Below are positions 23,801-32,901 of a stretch of 64,000 nucleotides of DNA, piece by piece (positions within the stretch are counted from its first letter, which is position 1; each line of letters begins with the position of its first letter). A program made the position numbers and the translations under genes. Below the pieces are notes generated by a model that worked only from the letters and a program-made list of their open reading frames with translations, did no database searches and had not been told where the DNA came from. Origin of the DNA: Fonsecaea monophora. Its lineage: Eukaryota; Ascomycota; Eurotiomycetes; Chaetothyriales; Herpotrichiellaceae. Where the stretch lies: assembly GCF_001642475.1 (NCBI RefSeq), contig NW_019173960.1, forward strand, positions 245,164 to 309,163, read 5' to 3'.

Positions 23801-24215
23801 TATTCGTGCCATCTAGAACCGGTATACGTGCATTTGCCGCCAAGATCCTCGCGCTGATCTTGTTTCCCAGATGTGCCAACTGCTCGCTCGATGGTCCGAT
23901 GAACACAATGCCGTTCTCCTCGCATAGGCTCACCAAACCTGCATCTTCGGACAAGAAACCGTAGCCCGGTGCGATACCCCAGCATCCTTCTTTCTTCGCA
24001 ATATCGACGATATTAGCCGCGTCCAGATATGCACCTGGACCTTCTCGCGGTAGCTGCACTGCCGCAGTCGCAAGACGCACGTGTGTCGCATCCTTCTCAG
24101 AAGGAGTGAACAGAGCTACAGTGTGGATGTTCGAGTAGAGCGAATAGGTCCTGATAAGGCGGCATGCAATCTCAGATCGATTGGCTATGAGAATCTTGAC
24201 GGGTCGAGAAGACAT
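20811..24215 (-). CDS. Single-chain biotin-dependent acyl-CoA carboxylase (BC-BCCP-CT)
   Basis: One uninterrupted frame of 1134 residues, unlike its intron-rich neighbours. Biotin carboxylase occupies about residues 5-450: ANRSEIACR, the ATP-grasp glycine loop KAAAGGGGRGI (about 166-176), and MEANPRIQVEHTITEQITG (about 299-317). The biotinyl domain follows at about 505-580 with AMKMEH, biotinylated Lys near residue 540. Carboxyltransferase fills about 590-1134, with GGGGRPGDTDHLG, GNAAFLGTCDIVIAT, CDTPGFMVGPDFE and near the end AAEIDSVIDPATTRKWL. So both half-reactions are in one chain: ATP-dependent carboxylation of biotin, then transfer to an acyl-CoA. The linker between BC and BCCP is only about 50 residues, with no room for a BT domain. 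The acyl-CoA substrate is not determined. No targeting peptide is evident. Confidence 0.93.
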   Translation of the reverse strand: MSSRPVKILIANRSEIACRLIRTYSLYSNIHTVALFTPSEKDATHVRLATAAVQLPREGPGAYLDAANIVDIAKKEGCWGIAPGYGFLSEDAGLVSLCEENGIVFIGPSSEQLAHLGNKISARILAANARIPVLDGTNTRLDGGSSITDVLAFGKSLGLGSKIILKAAAGGGGRGIRIIDDNTDEQAIRSAYEACQREAHASFGNGSLFAERYLHGAKHIEVQLLGDGTGEVCHFWERECSLQRRNQKVVEIAPSNSITPRLRRAIIEDAVKLGKAVKLRSLTTIEFLVDAASEKYYFMEANPRIQVEHTITEQITGVDLVDLQLQVALGRTLADLHITGEPPSPRLTSIQLRINAESFKQDGTAQPEAGTIRQAHFPTGAGVRVETALEGGRKYPVSPLFDSLLAKLIVTSFSYESALRLARWAIDETKILGCRTNQAFLMALLESRPVQEGKSNILTIQENFEQLYSATQQFEDALRAKDDSTSQEDTSQTEIAAKVEKPAGSEELLAHLTGVVLSMKVSDGDKITAGQELAVLAAMKMEHSVRSAYNGVVAKVAVTEGQQVNAGDPLLFIRADGDSSTTNTHALAETENPEVLRPELTELNKRKAFLRYAARDEDVAKRHANGYLTGRENIDLLVDRDSFVEYGDLVVAAQKKRYPMSHLIARTSGDGIIVGWAKIAAHPVAVVIGDYLVLAGTQGYFHHQKLDRIFQSIIDHPAPLVFYAEGGGGRPGDTDHLGMAGLKTPSFALMGQIKARGIPSIAVVNGYCFAGNAAFLGTCDIVIATRGGSKDAPQRKSTTIGMGGQAMIEGGGLGRFEHEHIGPVDVHMRAGGIDVLVDTEVEAAPLVRKIVNLFTHPRLPPSESRYTSDPLRLRTAVPPVSSRRRAYDVRHVINLLLDDDSFIEFCPEWGLSVITGFGRINGHAIAIVASNSSSPLGGAIDVACGAKVNRLFRLLIRLGGMHLLSLCDTPGFMVGPDFERSVEAQGAGSTYRCFGDWFGNSQEFALLGGRVLGVVLRNGFGLGAQAMLGGGSLNNSMCVAWPNAVFGGMGIEGAVRLAYKKELEAIKDLEKRKKEEQDMIDVMYSEGKAINMAMAAEIDSVIDPATTRKWLEQMIEVLPERVPTFIKGRRRAKI

Positions 24216-24874
24216 ACTGGAGGTAACCTACCGAGTTGGATATCTACTGGAAGCGATCCCTGTTCGCGTTTGACGGTATTCGCGACAAGTCGACCTCAAA
24301 AACCTATTTGCTCCGCCTCGGCTGTTCGGCTCAACTCGGTAGTGCGGGCATAAATATGTCTACTGATGACTCGTAGTAAGCTGAGTCCACAGACCCAACT
24401 CTTCTCTGAAAATCCTACCTTCAGATTAATTCAGAGAGTGAACCCTCTGAGGAGACATGGAAAATGGCTACGGGTAGAGCGGTCATCTTAAGTGAATGCC
24501 CACGATACATCTCAGAAAAAGGAGATAAAATTATCTTGGCAGTAGCACGTGCAATATGAGGCACATCATCCCTACCCTTCGTTGGGGGTGGGTGGTGGGG
24601 GTGTGTCTTATTACTTAATCATCATGGGCAACTTTCTCCGAGGTTTCAGTAGATCCCAGAGTCTGATACACTTACACCCAACTTATACGAAGGTAGTTGC
24701 TGAGGTAATACAATGCCCACGACACTAGTGGGTGACTAGGCACCCACTATGCCTTCGGAGATCTTCGGTCGAACCTACCGAGTGGCGGGAGCCTTCGTTG
24801 GTTTCTCAAAAGTTATATAGCCAGACAAGGCTCTATCCCAGTGGCATTCACCAAGTGCCTATAAGAATCTGGCC
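24216..24874. promoter_or_regulatory. Divergent promoter region, acyl-CoA carboxylase / Zn2Cys6 regulator
   Basis: About 660 bases between the two divergent start codons. It contains a G-rich run near 24582-24603 (ggggtgggtggtgggggtg). Shared regulation of carboxylase and regulator is plausible from the geometry; no binding site was proven. Confidence 0.45.
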
Positions 24875-26619
24875 ATGGGAATAAAAGGGTGTTGGACTTG
24901 CAGAGGTAAATAAACCAAGAGTGAACAAGTCCGCAGACAAAAGCAAAAAACTGATCTCTACACAGAGCGCAAAGTTCGATGTGACTTGCATCGGCCCCGA
25001 TGTGGCAATTGCACGAAGGCGCGTCGCGTCTGTCAAGGCTATGGCATGCAGCTGTCCTGGCCTCGACGGGGAGACAGTAAAAGAGCAATCGTTTCGCGAG
25101 ATACACGCCATGAAATGAATACTCAACCAATAGTCAAGGGGTTCTTGAACATATCTTCCTGGGACATCACGCTGTCGAAGGAGCTAGAGAATGGAAGAAT
25201 TTGTGGTGAAGACCACTTCCGACACACTATCAAGCTATTTGATACTAATGGTGGTTGCTCATAGCTCATTACATTCGGACCATGAAGATACCTCGTCCGA
25301 GCTATCTATCTCCCCTCGTGATAAGCAGAGACGAGTCGCATTTACTCAGCTTCTGTATGTATGTTGACTCTCCACGCTCAAGTATCACGCTCACCAAAAC
25401 ATCCCAGTCAACGAATCCAAATCATTAATCCTAGGACCCACAGATGAGGAGATTTTGGCACAATTTATCTTGACAATTGCCTTCTCATGCCCATCCGATA
25501 CAACTAACCCAGTTCTACAAGGTATATTTGCTCTGGCATCACTGCAGCTTCACGGTAGCTTGAAGAGCTTCCGGTACAAGTATCTTGTCATTTCATCGGT
25601 CAAGGAGTCAATCAATTGGTCCGACGAGAAGACGCTTCTTCAGAATCTGATGGCAACGATGCTTCTATATCATTACGAGGTAGTACAAGTCGATCCGCAC
25701 AGGTTTGTCATGGTCTGCTAATCATCACAAGCTCTCGCTTGAACCCGACTCGAAAGGGAATTGGGTGACATATCTCTGTGCGGTGAAAAAGGCTATCCAC
25801 ACATTACCAGTAATTCAGAAACTGGCCCGCCAAGAATACTCAGTTTTCCTTGATTGGGTTTATTATCACGAAGTCCTCGCAGAGTTTACAATCAGGCATT
25901 GGAAGGTACCCTACGAAGGCTGCGGCTCTCCTCCTATAGCAAGATCACCCCGAGCAATTGAGGGAAGCAGCTCCAAGGTAAATGGACCTCCAATACGTTA
26001 TTTCTGGCATCGTCTAATACTGCGGCAGGTAGGAGATGGCATCGGATGTCCAATTGAGGTGCTCCAGCTCGTTGCGCATACATGTAGACGAGCTCTCGTC
26101 GCGAAACACTCCGAGATGAATCGGGCGAATACTGGCATCGAGCTCATGACGGTGCTGGAACAGAACGTTTCCAAGGTAGTAGGAGATTATGGTCCAATTC
26201 ACGTCCCATCTACGACGCCGATGGATCGCAATGCTATGGTCGCCGATCTTCATCGACTCGCGTGCTTGATATATGTCAATCGGGCGGTCCATTGTGTCTC
26301 GGGAACAGAATTCCGTCACAGGCGACTCGTGAAAGAGGGCATATCACTGTTGAACAAGATGGTAACGTGTCAGAACGCGTGGCCATTGTTCATTATCGCG
26401 TGCGAAGCAGTCGGGGATGATCAGCGCCTTGCTATCCTGGACGTCTTTGAACAAAGTCGGCGAGATCGAAGACGAAGATCAAGTCACATTCATCTCATTC
26501 AGCATATGGTCGAGGCTGTATGGAACCAACATGATCTCAATGAGGAGAACCAAGTCGACTATCTAACAATTCTCAATGCGGTTGTTGCTGGCGTTCCATT
26601 TATACCAGCATTTGCCTGA
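24875..26619 (+). CDS. Zn2Cys6 transcription factor (middle exons unresolved)
   Basis: ATG at 24875 encodes MGIKGCWTCR; an intron at 24906-24965 joins it to ERKVRCDLHRPRCGNC and TKARRVC, completing the six-Cys zinc cluster. The long C-terminal frame (25705-26619) carries a fungal-specific regulator domain including HLIQHMVEAVW. An intermediate exon at about 25400-25700 (from SKSLILGPTDEEILAQF) is likewise family-like. Between 25200 and 25264 the frame runs into TAG, and I could not find a GT-AG pair that connects cleanly to the next open segment (25251-25350), so either an unusual intron or a frameshift is present. Divergent from the acyl-CoA carboxylase, so a role in regulating it is possible (inference). 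Confidence 0.7.
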
Positions 26620-26686
26620 GTTCAGGTCATGACCCCGTCATTTCAATCCTAATATTCTGTCAAGATAGGTCCGTTCAGCTTCCGGA

Positions 26687-27723
26687 CTAGAACCCTTGCT
26701 CAGCCGTCCCACGATGAGACAGAAATTTTCCGCTGTTCGCTTCTGTCAAGTCCCCAATAACCCGCAGCATACAAGTGACTGATTCATCGACCGAAATCGG
26801 TCCAGTCACGTTTGGATCGAACTTGCGGAATGCGTTTAGCGCAAATTTGCGTGTTTCCGGGTCGCCTGTGATGGCCCGGGCTATTACTAGTCAGTCATCT
26901 GGGGTCACACAAATTGATTTGGGCATTGACTGACAGGCATCAGTGTCTACCCATCCCGGACTCAGAGACAGTGTCTTGATGCCCTCTGGGGCCAATTCAG
27001 CTCCGAACTTGGTCATGACAATGTTCATGCCAGCCTTAGCGACAGAATACCCCATTACGGGAGCAAATCCAGTGATTCGAGTGAACTCAACATCGCAACT
27101 TTGGGTGGAAATGAATATGATCTTCTTCTCTTTGCCGTTACGAACAAGATCAAGGAAGCAGTTGATCACGTAGATGTTGCAGATCAGGTTGTTTTTGACG
27201 TTTTCATTGATCTCCTTGTCCAGCGCTTCCTCCTTGCCACGACTACTCAATGTCAGCAATTTGAATTCTCAGGCGCATTATGCCCGTTGCCTTACAAACC
27301 AGTTGGCGTTATGAAGCCAGTCTCTGGTACTGCAGAACCAGCGTTGAGGATCAAGCTATCTAGCGAACCACCTGTCAATTTGGAGACTTGAGCGGCAGCA
27401 TCGTCCAGTTTTCGAGGGTCGGAGATATCGGTCACGATGATATGAATGTTTTTACGCTTCGCAGCAAGCGCCTCAAGCGGACTGGCAGTGGCTCGACTTC
27501 GAATGAGGGCAAACACTTGGTTCTTCGGATCGGCAGACTTTGGCGGCGAAGTCAGTGGATCGCGTTTGCCATGACCACAGTTGTGGCAAAGGACTTACAA
27601 GATTATCGATGAACCCGAACTGCAAAGACGGTCATGTTAGCACTTGGGAATGTGGTTGTGGTGTTGCTCTGGGAAGCTTACGCCAATGCCTCTTGTCGCG
27701 CCGGTGACAGCCCAGGAAACCAT
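26687..27723 (-). CDS. Short-chain dehydrogenase/reductase, five exons
   Basis: ATG at 27723, introns at 27620-27681, 27538-27598, 27243-27295 and 26881-26934; exons sum to 807 bases (268 residues). Exon 2 is only 21 bases. The product starts MVSWAVTGATRGIG (cofactor-binding TGxxxGIG), continues with DISDPRKLDDAAAQVSKLTG and LILNAG (NNAG-like), then IIFISTQSCD with the catalytic Ser region and GYSVAKAGM (YxxxK). It ends with GWVDTDA, spliced to a short tail. Cytosolic NAD(P)-dependent oxidoreductase; substrate unknown. It is divergent from another SDR (28281) with about 560 bases between them. Confidence 0.88.
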
Positions 27724-28280
27724 TTTCAATTTTGATGATATTAGACGGCGATACCTGACCGGTATGAAAGGATAAAAAGGTTTAGGACGATATGAATTGT
27801 TTTACTAAGTTCGTTGGGTTGTGGTGATGCCTTGACAGAAGGGGAGGCCGTCGCATCCTCTTATACCCATCGCGGGACCCATAGCGACGTATTAGGGAAG
27901 TGAAAGGTCGTAGTGTCTGGTAGTGTACACAGTAATCACTGGAAAGTATTTACGAAGGAATATTAATAATTTATGGTCGGGTTGTTTCGCCCGTCTGGCT
28001 GAGCGAAGAAAGGTCAGTGGAATTATGTAAAGTGAAGCAACTTTCTCCGACACTTGGGCAAATATTCAAGGTGGAGGAAGCGCGATTGCTCAGCACCGCG
28101 TACATCAATCAAAGCTATTGGGAATCACTTGGGGACTGATTAGAGGAACAAGTTTAAAAGAGTCATGGCCGTGTGGAATAAAGTCGTGACAGTTCCAGGA
28201 CTCCAGCTCCTTGTGCACAGAGTCCAAAGTCATCCTCCCATCACTTCATTTCCAACAAGCTACTGAGGTAACGCGTTACC
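27724..28280. promoter_or_regulatory. Divergent promoter region between two SDR genes
   Basis: About 560 bases between two divergent SDR starts; shared control is plausible. No further element is recognised. Confidence 0.4.
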
Positions 28281-29079
28281 ATGTCTGCACCATTGTCGAT
28301 CGCCCTTGTGTTTGGCGCTGGTCAAAATGTAGGAGCTAGTGTTGTCAAGGCTTTCTCTGCCAAAGGGTACAGGGTGGCAACAGTGTCGCGGACAGCTATA
28401 GCAGACACGAGCGACAAGCGACACCACATCCAGGCCGACCTGGAGGATCCCGAAAGCGTGTCAACAGTTTTCGAAACCGTCCGCAAGCAGCTTGGCCATC
28501 CAAGCGTAGTTGTCTACAATGGTTCGTTACTGGAGCCGTTCGTTACTATTGTTTTGATACTGACCAAGACAGCCGCGGTGGCATCATTCGTCAACAAGGA
28601 CAACCCATTGGAGATTTCTATCAAGGATGCCATCCGTGATATGAATGTCAATGCATTTAGCGCTCTCGCTGCAGCAAAGGAAGCCGTCAAGTCCTTCGAT
28701 GCATTGCCAAAGGACGCTGCGAGGACCTTTATCTTTACTGGAAACATCACGAACAGCCAGCCAATCCCAGCATTGATGAGTCATGGAATGGGAAAGAGTG
28801 CTACCGCACACATGATACAGACAGCAGCGTCAGTCTACGCGGACCGTGGATACAGGTACGCCATACTGCCTCTTGAGTTATTGCTAGACAACTAACTGAG
28901 CCAGTTTCTATTACGCAGATGAACGCCACGCTGATGGTACTGCTGTGTACAGTGCTATTGATGGAGAGGCACATGGGAAATTTTATGTGGAGCTTTCTGA
29001 GAAGAAACAAGGCCCATGGCTGGCGACGTTCGTCAAAGGCACCGGTTACACTGACTTTTCTATGCGATCAAACATGTAG
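28281..29079 (+). CDS. SDR-like NAD(P)-binding oxidoreductase, three exons
   Basis: ATG at 28281; introns at 28522-28572 (51 nt, so the frame also stays open unspliced) and 28856-28904; 699 coding bases (232 residues). It begins LSIALVFGAGQNVGASVVKAF, a GxGxxxG Rossmann motif, followed by ADLEDPESVSTVFETV and VVVYNA (NNAG position degenerate). The TFIFTGNIT and SHGMGKSATAHMI segments align with the catalytic Ser/Tyr-Lys region, but the canonical YxxxK Tyr is replaced (HGMGKS), so this may belong to the atypical SDR group seen in many fungi or be inactive as a dehydrogenase. The last exon encodes FYYADERHADGTAVYSAIDG. Substrate unknown. Confidence 0.75.
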
Positions 29080-29270
29080 GGCGCTCAGAGGGCCAGCTAC
29101 TGTAGTCTACCGAGTAGAGAGCTTGAGAGAGACTGCACCTAACAGGCTGGGAGTTGGAAAGAAGCACTTTATTGTACGTACAGCCAACGAGCTAAGAGAC
29201 AGGACAGGGTGATAGCTGATCATCCACTGACGCCATTCTATCTTTGCTCTCGTCCCTCGAGTGTATACCA

Positions 29271-31003
29271 TTATTTCGTTCCTCCCGCCTCAGTTATGCC
29301 AGTCTGTTTGTCCGGAATTTCCGCGTCTGGCCTCAGTGAGCCCAAGGGCTCTGTATCTGGGATACTCGTGGTAGGCGAGGAACTATAGCCGACACGCACC
29401 TTGAATAAAGTGCTGTGGTCGGAGAGTCCGCCCCTATCTTCCCTCTCACCTCCCATTCCCCCAAGTGAGGACATTCTACGCTTTCTGCTGGTACTGGTGA
29501 GTGCCTGGACTTTTTCCTGTAGCCATTCCTCGACTTCAACTGCTGTCCACCTATCAGTCGGTGTCTGTGATAACAAAACCACTAAGAGAGGCCTGAAATC
29601 CTCTGGTGAGCTTTGGACAAGCGACTGTAGGTCCTCACAAATCCGTCTTTGGTGCATATCCTGGCTCGGGGGGAACCTTGCATCGCATCCTTTCAACCGC
29701 GTTCCTGTCTGGGTGAGCAGTTCGAGTAAAACAATACCCAGAGACCATATATCAACGGCATTAGTGTAATGTAGCTCCTTTTCCCAGAATTCAATGGCCA
29801 TGTAAACACTTGACTCCATATAGGTGTGCATATTCACAGAGAGGTCATATTTAGTCGTACCTAGGTCAGCAATTTTGGTAGTGATTAACCTCTGACCATC
29901 TCGAAGGATAAGAACGTTCTCGAGTTTCATGTCACGGTTAGTATATCGTTTGGCGTGCATATACTCGAGACCTTTAGTGAGGTGAGTCATCAAGGTAGGG
30001 ATATCGCGATCATCGAGTGTAGTTGAGCTAAGATCATCATCGATCCACTCCATGATGAACCAAGGGGGACGTCGACATACGTTCCTATCAGGACTTCGAC
30101 CGCCCGTACTATGTGAGGCTGGAATTGTTATCAGCATAGACATGGAGGTAGGTAGACCCGCCAATCACCTGCATGTCGCAGATGGGAGACTTTCCTAAAC
30201 TCTTCTATTCATGATTCCCAACGTTTCCGAACCACGCTTGAGGGGTCAGATGCTTTAAAGTGTGGCACCTTCGCGGCGAAGATCTTTTGGGAGTTATACT
30301 CCCAAAAGAACCCTAGGACCGTTACAAACCCACCTACGCCTCCATGTCCATCTCTTACCCTTCTAAATACTGTGCCGTTATTTCCTAACCTCAGATCGAA
30401 CGTGGAACCCTCAGGAACGTTGAGACTGATTGGGAATCGTGGGAGCGCATGAAGGAATGCCCTGCTGAATTCCTCAGCATTTCTGCGATAATCAAGCTCT
30501 TCCCGATGTGATAAGATCGGTCGCCAAGCTCTCAAGGTGGCTTCTCCTAGATCAACAGTAACTGCAGTCCCGATCTCTAAGGATTCCCCTCGTGAGAGAA
30601 TTACCGAGTGGCCATCATCATGGATCTGGATGGGGTTCCTTGATATCACTGTGAGTCTAGGGCTATGCGCAGTTGGATTGACATCGATTCTGAAGTATCT
30701 TCTACTGACGCCGGATGTATAATCTTTCGCCAGCTGAATATCACAGATGTCGGAATCATTCGAGGAACCTGCGATCCATCCTTGTGGAGAATACATGTGC
30801 TTTCCAAATGACAGCGCGAGGAAGGGCGGACTGATATTGTCGGATTGGTTGCCTTTCCAGTTTGATAGTTCGTCAGCATCATCGTTACTCCGAGGTGGGT
30901 GCAACGTGTATCTTGCGTTGTCCGACAGCCCTGAGATGTTATCCGTGCCGATGAAATTCCCTAGAATCAGAGGAACAAGGGAAAGGTCCATATAGCCCGT
31001 CAT
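29271..31003 (-). pseudogene. FHA domain-protein kinase gene, broken by TGA and a frameshift
   Basis: The first part (31003-30209, 264 residues) encodes an FHA domain (GWIAGSSNDSDICDIQL, then VSRRYFRIDVN near residue 110) and the start of a kinase N-lobe: glycine loop GHGGVGGFV and the ATP-binding Lys in FAAKVPHF. An in-frame TGA at 30209-30211 follows KRWES; right after it the same frame continues with IEEFRKVSHLRHA, the expected helix C. Around 30060-30110, the segment IVRAVEVLIGTYVDVP is in another frame than the following PPWFIMEWIDDDL. The C-lobe (to 29271) has degraded motifs: HRD reads NRD, DFG reads DLG, APE reads AIE; DIWSLGIVLLELLT is intact. No intron can remove the TGA. The protein family (FHA plus kinase) recalls fungal Chk2/Rad53-like kinases in arrangement only. 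Confidence 0.75.
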
Positions 31004-31558
31004 TATGTCAAAAGAAACCAATCGTGAAAACAATAGCGATGTGTGTGGCGATGTGTCGGTGTTTTGAGAGTTGGCGAGGGACGAATGTCAGCGGGAAAGG
31101 CTATACAACGTAGCACAGCACTTAAAATATAACAGGCCTGAAAGTTCTTGTGATCAGGCCCGTTATCCACCATAAGAGGCGCTGCCCCGTTAATCTCAGC
31201 ATTACGTGCTTAGCATAACTAGAATGTCGATTTCCGTTGCGCCAATCCGCCTGCTCTCGAAATGGCGCGATCCTGTCAGCAAATCAGTCTCATCGCGTCC
31301 AAGTTTGTTAGACGCTCGATAGGGAATCGCAAGCAAGTGTGAATACTCTCACCAAGAATGTATGTGGGAAAAACGTAGTAATTAGCCGCACGAGTGTCGA
31401 CTTTGTCCCGTACCAGAACCAGCTCTGCGGCCTCTGCTTGACGGCATTAAGAACTACGCCGTACGCAAAATGATGAGGGGGCACCGCACCCTTACCCAGT
31501 TCACTTCCCAGCTCTTGTTTCTTCAACAGCCTTTTGCACGGGCAGATATAGGGAACCT

Positions 31559-31604
31559 GAACACACACACACACACACATACACAAACACAGAGAGAGAG
31601 AGAG
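31559..31604. repeat. (AC)n / (AG)n microsatellite
   Basis: About 28 bases of AC dinucleotides with two interruptions followed by about 14 bases of AG repeats. It lies at the 3' side of the broken SDR on the minus strand. Confidence 0.95.
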
Positions 31605-32430
31605 TCAGTGACTACAGCCGCAGGAGAAACAAGGCACCACAGATCGTAAGTACCGTATCGACCGTTCCGGCGACAACCTGTAGCCTCGTTAGCCACATCG
31701 ACCTCACCACGCGGCGGAGGGGAGGGCATGTTAACGGGGATGACTTGGATATCAAAAGGTGCCAGTTCCACCCTCAGCGTCTCACTCATCAGATTCAGCG
31801 CCGCTTTACTGGCCGCCTAAAGGCCTGAGTGCCGATCAGTGCGGGGCCTACAGTTTTGGAGTACGTCCAGTGCGTCCTAAGCTTACCTGTATAGGGCGTG
31901 ACGACGCTGCCGCCGATAGACCCAATGTTTATGACCTTTATTTTGGTCCCGACTAGGCACGGTGCGAACTTTTGCGTGACGTATAGCGCCGATAGGAGGT
32001 TCAAGTCAAAGACCTCCCGCACCATGATCAAATCCACATACAAGAGAGGAGATGTGAGGCCTAACATACACGCACACGCGTCAGCGCCCCCTTGGGTTTA
32101 GTTTTTTGGCGTCGTCGACGAAGGGAGGGGAAACGTCTTTGGCAGCTCACCTCGTCCGGCATTGTTCACCAGGAAGTAGAGGGTGCCGCTGGTGACTTTG
32201 GTGACTTGGGCGACAGTAGCCTCAATGGATGAGTCCACGGTCACATCCATTTCCAGCACTTCTTAGTCCATGGTGCCTAAGTGCTCTACTTTTTCGAGGT
32301 TGCGCGCCGGTGCAAAGACCTTCAACCTCCTTTCGATGGAACTCTCGCGCGATCGCGTCACCGATCCCGCCTGCCGTGAACCCGGTGATGAGAGCCAGTC
32401 TTTACGCTTGGATTTTCTCGTCGTATCGCT
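31605..32430 (-). pseudogene. SDR gene (AYR1-like) with several disabling lesions
   Basis: Reading leftwards from about 32390: LALITGFTAGGIGDAIAREF (cofactor motif), then a frame change to RRLKVFAPARNLEKVEHLG, a TAA after GTMD, and the continuation EVLEMDVTVDSSIEATV and YFLVNNAGRG. A plausible intron (about 32051-32149) leads to the next exon with VREVFDLNLLSALYVTQKF, INIGSIGGSVVTPYTG and, after another intron, G-L-stop-AASKAALNLMSETLRVELAPF. The stop (TAG, complement of 31817-31819) sits exactly at the catalytic Tyr of YxxxK. The order of motifs matches 1-acyl-dihydroxyacetone-phosphate-reductase-like SDRs. At least three independent lesions make this a pseudogene. Confidence 0.78.
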
Positions 32431-32901
32431 TCTTTCAGCGTACTTGTCCGCGCGGTTAAGATTTCCCGCAGTTTAGTTGTTGAGCCACTACCGATAGTAG
32501 AGGTAGTGGGGTCTGTAGCCTCGCCCACGACTCTAAATAGCCCTCGATTCAAGTCCACTCCTCCTAAAAGACATGAAGAATCTTTAAGCGGAAAGAACAG
32601 TCACGAAATCGGTGTACTGCAACTTGACCCTTATAGAGTACACGACCGAGGAGAGCTTAAGAATCTGGGATTCGTATCTCATATATATGAAAGTCATCTA
32701 GTTCTCTACCAAGCCTGTGTGGATATATGTACACATGTATCTTGATAAGCCTCCACAATCTGACGTCTTAATCACATATTCCGCCGCTAAGTATTGGTGC
32801 TATTGTCGCCTCCTTTTCTTATCACAGTCATCTTATAGCCGCTATAATAGGAGCTTTAGCTCGAGCGTCTGAAGCATTCTCGGTGGCGTCGGCATTCCTT
32901 G

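Noticed and set aside
30187..30230. A micro-intron that would remove the TGA in the FHA-kinase
   Set aside because: The only GT-AG combination around the stop would be about 18 nt, too short for fungal splicing.
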